Of a stretch of 64,000 bases of DNA, positions 57,840 through 64,000 are shown in pieces; within the stretch, counting starts at the first letter, position 1; each line of letters opens with the position of its first letter. Below the pieces are notes generated by a model. It made no database searches, was not told the DNA's origin, and was given only the letters and a program-made list of their open reading frames with translations. This DNA is from Nissolia schottii (Eukaryota > Streptophyta > Magnoliopsida > Fabales > Fabaceae), in the NCBI GenBank assembly GCA_003254905.1, contig QANU01020924.1, positions 222,712 to 286,711 on the forward strand, in the 5' to 3' direction. Position numbers and translations under genes: made by a program.

Positions 57840-58278
57840 TGTACCGAGGTGATATATTCCTCAGTTCGATTTGGATCCTAGAGCTTCTCTGCCGGTCTTG
57901 GATCGCTGGTTCGGGTACCTGCAACGACTTTGACGCTTAAGTTAGTGAGGGTTCAAAGTAGCTGCGGAATCAAGAGTAGTTAGGTTTTAGGCGTACCTGG
58001 TGTGTTGATTAGGTTTAAATACTTGGGTGGCGTATGTGAATTTTGCTATTCCTGAGATCTTTCTGTTGAGTCCGCCTTCAAAGATCACGGCGCATTGTTC
58101 ACTGGGGAAAGGATGTCTCAAGACAAGAATCTCACTGGCCGGTGAAGGGGTTGCTCAAGTCAAGTCAGGTTGATCCGCGGACCTCTGATTGATACTCCAG
58201 GATGGTCTTCGGCTCAGGTTGATCTGCGGCCCTCGGGTATGATATTCCAGGATAGGCCATATGGCCTAGTCCATAACA
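57840..58278 (+). mobile_element. GC-rich solo-LTR-like island, copy 2, nested
   Basis: A GC-rich island inside the AT-rich copia internal region. It holds GTACCTGCAA, then GACTTTGACGCTTAAGTTAGT, then GTACCTGGTG, then TTTAAATACTTGGG, and ends TAGTCCATAACA. Order and spacing match the island at 3755-4358. The left limit is not certain. The open frames of 70 and 89 residues over the right edge are not recognisable proteins. Confidence 0.55.
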
Positions 58279-59047
58279 AGCACTATGTCCAAAAGGGTTA
58301 CCACTGCCAAGGAATTTTCTTAAAAAAAAGTGCTTTGCCAAAAATAATACGGCTAAAACAAGTTCGATTACATCGAATATAATTTCAATAAAGCATAAAG
58401 TAAAAGGAAATATAAGGGAGTACATCATGAACATGTCTCATCTTGCTTCAAAACTAAAGGCACTATAGTTAGAGCTATTTGATAATCGTTCGTGTAAATA
58501 ATTTTTTTGGTTTCTCTTCTAGTAAAATTTAGTTTAAGGTCAGTTATATCTGACAAATGGTTAAATGGTCTCTTAATGAGCTCATTTCTCATTTGTGTAA
58601 GAAGAAGAACTCTTAAAGCAAGAAAAGATTGAAAGTACTTACTAAACAGTTAAGACAAGAATGTTGAATAAGAATAAAGAAGCTACAAAATATGTCTACC
58701 TCAAAAGAAACATTAGGAATTTAGTTGTTACTTTTGTTAGAATTATGGGCACATGAAGAACGATTGTGTCAAATATCATGATTGGCGTATAAGGAAAGAC
58801 AAATTTTTCATTTTGGATTGTTCTGAGATTAATTTAGTGTTAGTACCAACACACATTTGGTGTGTAATTTTTTTTGGTTCTACTACTCACATAAGTGTGT
58901 CTAAGCAATGTTTTTTTTTTTTTTTTGAGTTTTCAAAAGTCAAATGACGCTAAAAGATTCATCTATGCGGAGCAATGAAAAAAAATTAGTGAAAGTTGAG
59001 GCAATAGGGACTTTTGGATTATTATTAACGATTTGATATTATTTAAA

Positions 59048-59084
<37 letters not shown>

Positions 59085-61556
59085 CTTTTAGACAAAATTT
59101 GAGTTTTGTATTTTACTTTGGAAAATTTTGATTATTCTTATTCATTTAGAAACAATCAGATTAGTCTTTTTTCATAATTTAAATAGTTTCTTTTTATATA
59201 ATATTAACTATTTTAATGAAACCTTGCATCTTTTTTTTGTATAAAGTGCAAATTAACCATTGAGAATCGTTGATCCCCTTTATTTTACAAACTTTTATGT
59301 TTGTGTTTAATGTTTTAAGGGGAAACAAGCAATCATGAAGAGATTATGTGCAAATAGATCTTCGGATGTCTCTAAACTTATATATACAGATATTTGTGGT
59401 TATTCCCTATGGTTTCATGGAATACTCATACGGTACATTATTAAGTTTGTAGACATTTTTTCTTCTTTGGTCATCTTTATCTCCTTTATGAAAAGTTTTA
59501 GTCACTGGACATATTCAAATCCCTTAAGGCTGAGTTAAAATTAACTTAGCAAAACCATGAAGGCTATCAAATTTAACTGTGGTGGTAAATGCCATGGTAG
59601 GTATGATGGATTAGGTGAAACTTTCATGATTAAAAGTTGCAGCTTACATCTTTAATAGAGTTCCAACTAAAGTAGTGATCAAAACCCCTTATGAATTATG
59701 AATTAGCAAAAAGCCATTATAAGACATTTAGACATTTGAGGTTGTGTAATTAAAGGCAATGTCTTTTAAGGCCAAATATAAAGAAACTGAACTCAAGAAT
59801 GGTCAATATTTATTTTGTTGAATACTTAGAGGGTTTCAGGGGGTATAAGTTTTACATGTGATCCCGCAACTAGATCAATTTTGATATAAGGAATGCTCAG
59901 TTCTTTGAGGGTTGTTGAATTTGGGGGAAGAATAAAGTTAAAGATTTTGTCTTTAAAGAGGAATCTATCCCTAATCAAGACCAACAGGTTATTCCTAAAG
60001 AGCAAACTCAACAACCTCAAGAACAAATGTCATTAAGGAAATACACTAAAGAAAGAAGAATTTATAGGGTCTAATAATTGTATCATATTTTGTTAAAGGA
60101 CCCTTTTAGGACATTAATGGCGTGTTTTGATCTTAAGGTACATTAGACAGATATAAAGATTGTGGTTCTCAATGGTGACATTGATGAGATGATTTACATG
60201 TTGTAACCAGAAAACTATGAGTCGAGAGATACAAAGAACATGATTTGAAAATTAAAGAAATCTGTCTATATTCTTAAGCAAACCTTTATCAATGGTATTA
60301 CAAATTTCATCAAGTTATTATCTCATTTAGTTTAGAGATAAATGTGGTTGATGATTGTACATACCTTAAGTTCAGTGGGAGCATATCTATATTTTTAAGC
60401 ATGTACAGAAATTTGGCATGCATAACTACAAATCAAAAGAAACCCCAGTTGTTAAAGGAGACAAGCCTAGTCTCATTCAACGCCCTACGAATGGTTTTAA
60501 AACTACAGAAATACAGAAGTTTTCCTATGCTTTGACAGTAGGAATTCTAATGTGTGCTTAAGTTTGCACACATACAGATATTGCATACAATTTGTTTTTT
60601 GGTGTTAAGGAAATATTTGAGCAATTGGAATGGATCATCGGATAGCAATCATAAGGTTCTTATAGTATCTTTAGAGAACAAAACACTTCATGTTCACATA
60701 CAGGAAGTTGGATCAGGTAAAGATCATTAAGGATTCAGACTTTGACTTTGGTGGATGCCAAAATAGTCATAGATTCAATTCAAGCTATAATTATATGTTT
60801 GATGGAGAAGCTATCCAGAAGAATGCTGAGTAAACACTCATTGCTTTCTCTACCATTGCAGTTGGTTTAATAGTTTGTTATGAGACATCCGATTATGTAA
60901 AATGATTGTGAACTTTTGTCACAAGGGTTGCAAATTATGAATGAAATTGAAAAACCATTAAGTTGTATTGTGACCGTATTTCAACAGTCATATAAAGAAA
61001 GAGTTTAGAGTGGTCAATTGTTTATAGAGAATATTAGCACAAACTCCAAAGTTGCAGATACGCTCACTAAGGAACTACCACCCAAGGTCTTTCATGAGCA
61101 TAATGCTCATATGGGTGTAATATCATTTTAATGATATACTGGATTAGTGGGAGTGTGCATTGGGATGTTCATTTATGTTAGACAAGGCTTATGTTTAGGG
61201 ATATTTTTCTGCAAAAATAAAGTACTCAGTTATTTTGTTTTCACTCTAAATTATTTTGATCTCATAAAGAATAAAGTTGGACTAGTTGGAAATAGACATG
61301 AATGAGATCATTTTACATGTAATTTTCTTGTTACTCATCCAAACTTGACCTATGTCGCTGAATATATTAGTATGGTGATCATCGTGGTTTAGTCACGACT
61401 TTAATATGAAGAAAGTTGTGGTAGTTCCATCACTGATATATGAGATGGACTAGATTGTTTAAGTAGTTAAATAGAAATAGCATTCAGATGTGCACTTAAA
61501 AGTTTATTTTGTGATATGATTATCTCGAGATAATATATATAGCCCAAATGGGATAT

Positions 61557-61590
61557 TGTTAGAAAATTATATTTCCTTAATCTATTTTGT

Positions 61591-61629
<39 letters not shown>

Positions 61630-62060
61630 GAATATAATCATATTAGCTATTTTTTATGATTTATAATATGTTGGTTTCATTAATGTTTAACGAAATTAAA
61701 TAAAAGAATAACTTATACTACTTTATTGGTTTGGACCCGAAAAGGGTATTAGTCGTTCCGCCTATTTTTTATTAGCTTTTAGGGTTTTATAGGAACCACT
61801 AGTCAAATATAAATAAGTAAAGAGAGTTTTGATCCTCAATATATCAAAATCAGATAAACAGTCTCTTTCACATCTGAAGAATTGTGCTCAAGCCCCATCA
61901 GGGAGAATACAATAATCGCAGATCTAAATATCAATTGGGAATATCATTTGGCTCTTATATATTTAGGAATTCAGGTACGCTTCCACATCTAGTCTATTTT
62001 TTTTTTTTTTATGATTTGACATGGAGGGTCTTAGGGTTATCGAATTAAGAATTTCTAACA
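61557..62060 (+). repeat. Right LTR of the copia fossil
   Basis: It starts TGTTAGAAAATTATATTTCC and ends TTTCTAACA, so the tips are short inverted repeats. A long (TA)n tract has expanded inside it (about 61597-61625) compared with the left LTR. Confidence 0.85.
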
Positions 62061-62958
62061 AATTCTCCATCGATGAGAGGGATGGGATTGAGAATCAAGG
62101 ATGAAACTTGGAGTTGGAGCAATCAGCGGAGGAAGCAAAGGTGCTCATCGACGGATTCATCTAGTGGAGGTGCTCGTCGACGTATTCATGTTCTAATTGC
62201 TGAGGGCACGCGCCGCGACTAAAATTTGATTTTTTTTTTACCATATAAGTATATACACATTTTGTTCCCGTTATTTTATTAAATTTGAGCCCATACTAAA
62301 ATAAAAGCAATAATTAGAAGAAGAAATAAACTCACTTATTATATTTACGTAATCGTTATCCCATTATCTAAATTTTTTTAAATCAGTTATTGTGTTGATC
62401 GAGCTGGCAACTCGACTAAGTCAAGTTTGTAACATGACATGAACATGCCTCACTTCATGTTCTTGTTGCTATTGATGATGTGATATTGATGTCCATTTTG
62501 ATGTTGGAGAAGAACTATACACTATGAATCATTTATGAGTTTGGATTGGAAATGTGCATCGAAACATGGTACTTTTTGGACAGAAGGATACGATGGAGAT
62601 TGTAAGGAATCATAATTTGAGCGCTTTGCCTTATTCGTATTGTTTGTTTATGCAATGGATGCATCAAATTGTCCTTTCCCAATGGGTTTTTGCTGAAATT
62701 GAGGCACACATATCGGAAGACAACAATGAACGTGTTACATCCAAGTTAGTAGTTATAATATAAAGAATATAATAAGAGTAAGAAATAACAATTCATTAAG
62801 GAATTATATGTTGGAATAATTTTTGGTTTCTTCCCAATTTTGTTTATGAATAAAAAGAAGGGAAAGTTTAAAAAATAAATGGTGGAAATTATCACTATTG
62901 TTTTTTTTTAATCTATTGAAAAAAAAAATTAGCACCACTTAGACTATATAGTTGCGAA
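62061..62958. other. Spacer between copia and hAT-like elements
   Basis: No gene was recognised. A frame of 69 residues at 62554-62763 has a more protein-like composition than most here but no domain I know. Confidence 0.45.
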
Positions 62959-63891
62959 TAAATCGAGTCAAGTCAACCCTTGTTTAAACGAGTCGAGTTG
63001 AACTGAATTGATTTTTTAAGCGAGTTGAAAATTCATGTTCGCCCTATTTATTAAAATTTTTACGAGTTGGCGTTTTGGCTCGTAAACAACCACAACAATT
63101 TAAATAAATAAATAAAAAAAAATATATATATATATATACACACAATTTAAACTAAAGTTAAAGTAAATGACGTAAGTATTATTTCAAGACATTATTTTTA
63201 TAAATTTAATAAATTATAATTATAAAGATACATACATACATACATACATATTGCTCAATGCTTCTGCATTTCAAACTTAAAAGATGAATACATGGCATAG
63301 ATAAGAGAGTCATTTTAAATTATTTGAAGGATAGACATAAATTTTGGAGAAGCAAGGGATTGAATTTGACAGAGATGGGAGTGGAGGAGTAAAGCACGGT
63401 GAGGTTCACACAGTGAAGGAGTAGAGGAGAGGAGGCTCGCACCGTTGATGCCAGCCGCCACTCAAAGTGAGTAGGGAAATGGACTGTGGAGTGTGGTGGC
63501 AGCGTTGCGTTGCTGCTTGCTATTCTTTGCCTTTTGTTTTGAGTGTGGTTTTATTAGGTTACAAATGAAATGAATTGGGAACTTTATTTGTTACTTAGGG
63601 GGTTAGGGTTTCGAGTTGGGGGTCAGTCGAGTATGAACATAAGGTTAGTGGTTACAATTAAAATAGATTTGGTTGGCCAAAAGGGCTAGAACTATTTTTT
63701 TTTAAAATCAACCTTTTCAACCCGCGAGCCAACCTTCATTGTCCTGCTTCACCCCCTTAACCCGCGAGTCAAACGAGTCCAACCTACGCGAGTTGAAAAC
63801 TTTAAATGAGTTGAAAATTTCAACTCACCCCGTGAAAAAGGTTGAGTTGCTCGCCTCGCCCCGTTGAGTTAAACTCGTTTTGCCATTCCTA
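62959..63891. mobile_element. hAT-like non-autonomous element with 8-bp duplication
   Basis: GTTGCGAA occurs immediately outside each end (62951-62958 and 63892-63899), a perfect 8-bp target duplication. The right end, read on the opposite strand, is TAGGAATGGCAAAACGAG; the left end starts TAAATCGAGTCAAGTC and is more eroded. Repeated 'cgagtt' and 'gagttgaaa' text lies in both arms. The interior (63330-63560) is GC-richer and may include acquired DNA, but no protein is recognisable. Confidence 0.75.
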
Positions 63892-64000
63892 GTTGCGAAC
63901 CATGAGATATAAAATGGTGATAGCTCATCTTATCCCTTAACCATGTGATTGGAAGTTCGATTTTCACTCATGAAAATGGAAAAACATTTTGTAGCTAACA

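Larger units (their letters stand above)
55491..62060 (+). mobile_element. Full-length Ty1/copia retrotransposon, fossil
   Basis: Two LTRs of about 490-504 bp flank an internal region. A tRNA-Met-like primer site follows the left LTR (about 55983-55998), and a purine-rich tract (GCCCAAATGGGATA, 61542-61555) precedes the right LTR. Domain remnants occur in copia order: gag zinc knuckle (about 58728-58770), protease (about 58850-58890), integrase (about 59340-59620), RT (about 60090-60420) and RNase H (about 60700-61130). LTR identity is roughly 85-90% by eye, so insertion is millions of years old. AATT flanks both ends. The element is broken by many (well over ten) defects and carries a nested GC-rich LTR-like island at about 57840-58278. 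Confidence 0.85.

Noticed and set aside
62554-62763. 69-residue open frame
   Set aside because: The composition is plausible, but there is no domain, no splice context and no neighbouring exon; not enough to call a gene.
63930-63990. tRNA-like GTTCGATT word near the right edge
   Set aside because: No cloverleaf can be formed around it. The word is part of an AT-rich repeat context.

Overview
This window looks like a gene-poor stretch of a eudicot plant nuclear genome, most likely a legume. The reasons are its strong A+T richness, spliced genes with short AT-rich introns, many (TA)n tracts, and a dense layer of small terminal-inverted-repeat transposons, LTR-retroelement relics and an integrated plant pararetrovirus. 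The legume assignment is an inference from the style of the LTRs and genes; no marker in the window proves it. I see no rRNA, tRNA or CRISPR.

I support four host genes. (1) A two-exon R2R3-MYB transcription factor of 302 aa (34239-35462, +) carries the bHLH-interaction signature. (2) A seven-exon pyridoxamine 5'-phosphate oxidase-like FMN-binding protein of 195 aa (42958-44586, +) follows. (3) A six-exon laccase of 572 aa (45146-47975, -) is tail-to-tail with gene 2 and keeps all four copper motifs. (4) A single-exon DVL/RTFL small polypeptide of 51 aa lies at 53626-53781 (+). All four reading frames are intact. The MYB resembles C1/TT2-type flavonoid regulators and the laccase resembles the LAC14/15 (TT10) type, so a shared role in phenylpropanoid or flavonoid metabolism is possible but unproven.

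Region by region. 1-5.8 kb is AT-rich spacer with a GC-rich LTR-like island and MITEs. 5.8-7.9 kb is an hAT-like element split by a solo LTR whose U3 holds an array of short palindromes. 8-13.7 kb is a run of MULE- and hAT-type elements, several with clear target-site duplications and one nested in another. 13.7-22.7 kb holds interspersed repeats, CACTA-like relics and a 1-kb TIR element. 22.8-29.9 kb is a decayed endogenous caulimovirid interrupted by a gypsy-like solo LTR, which has its own palindrome array. 29.9-34 kb is spacer. 34-35.5 kb is the MYB. 36.2-37.4 kb is a Pack-MULE-like element carrying a GC-rich coding fragment that resembles a Ran-binding zinc-finger (VAR3-type) organelle protein. 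38.4-39.1 kb is an hAT-like element. 42.4-48 kb is the oxidase/laccase gene pair. 50-50.6 kb has two MITEs side by side. 53.6 kb is the DVL gene. 55.5-62.1 kb is an old full-length Ty1/copia fossil with a nested GC-rich LTR-like island. 63-63.9 kb is another hAT-like insertion.

Nothing here amounts to a clearly new molecular system. The observations most worth following are the two unrelated LTRs that both carry palindrome arrays just upstream of a TATA box, the gene-fragment-bearing MULE, the DVL gene lying between CACTA-like ends, and the MYB/laccase proximity.
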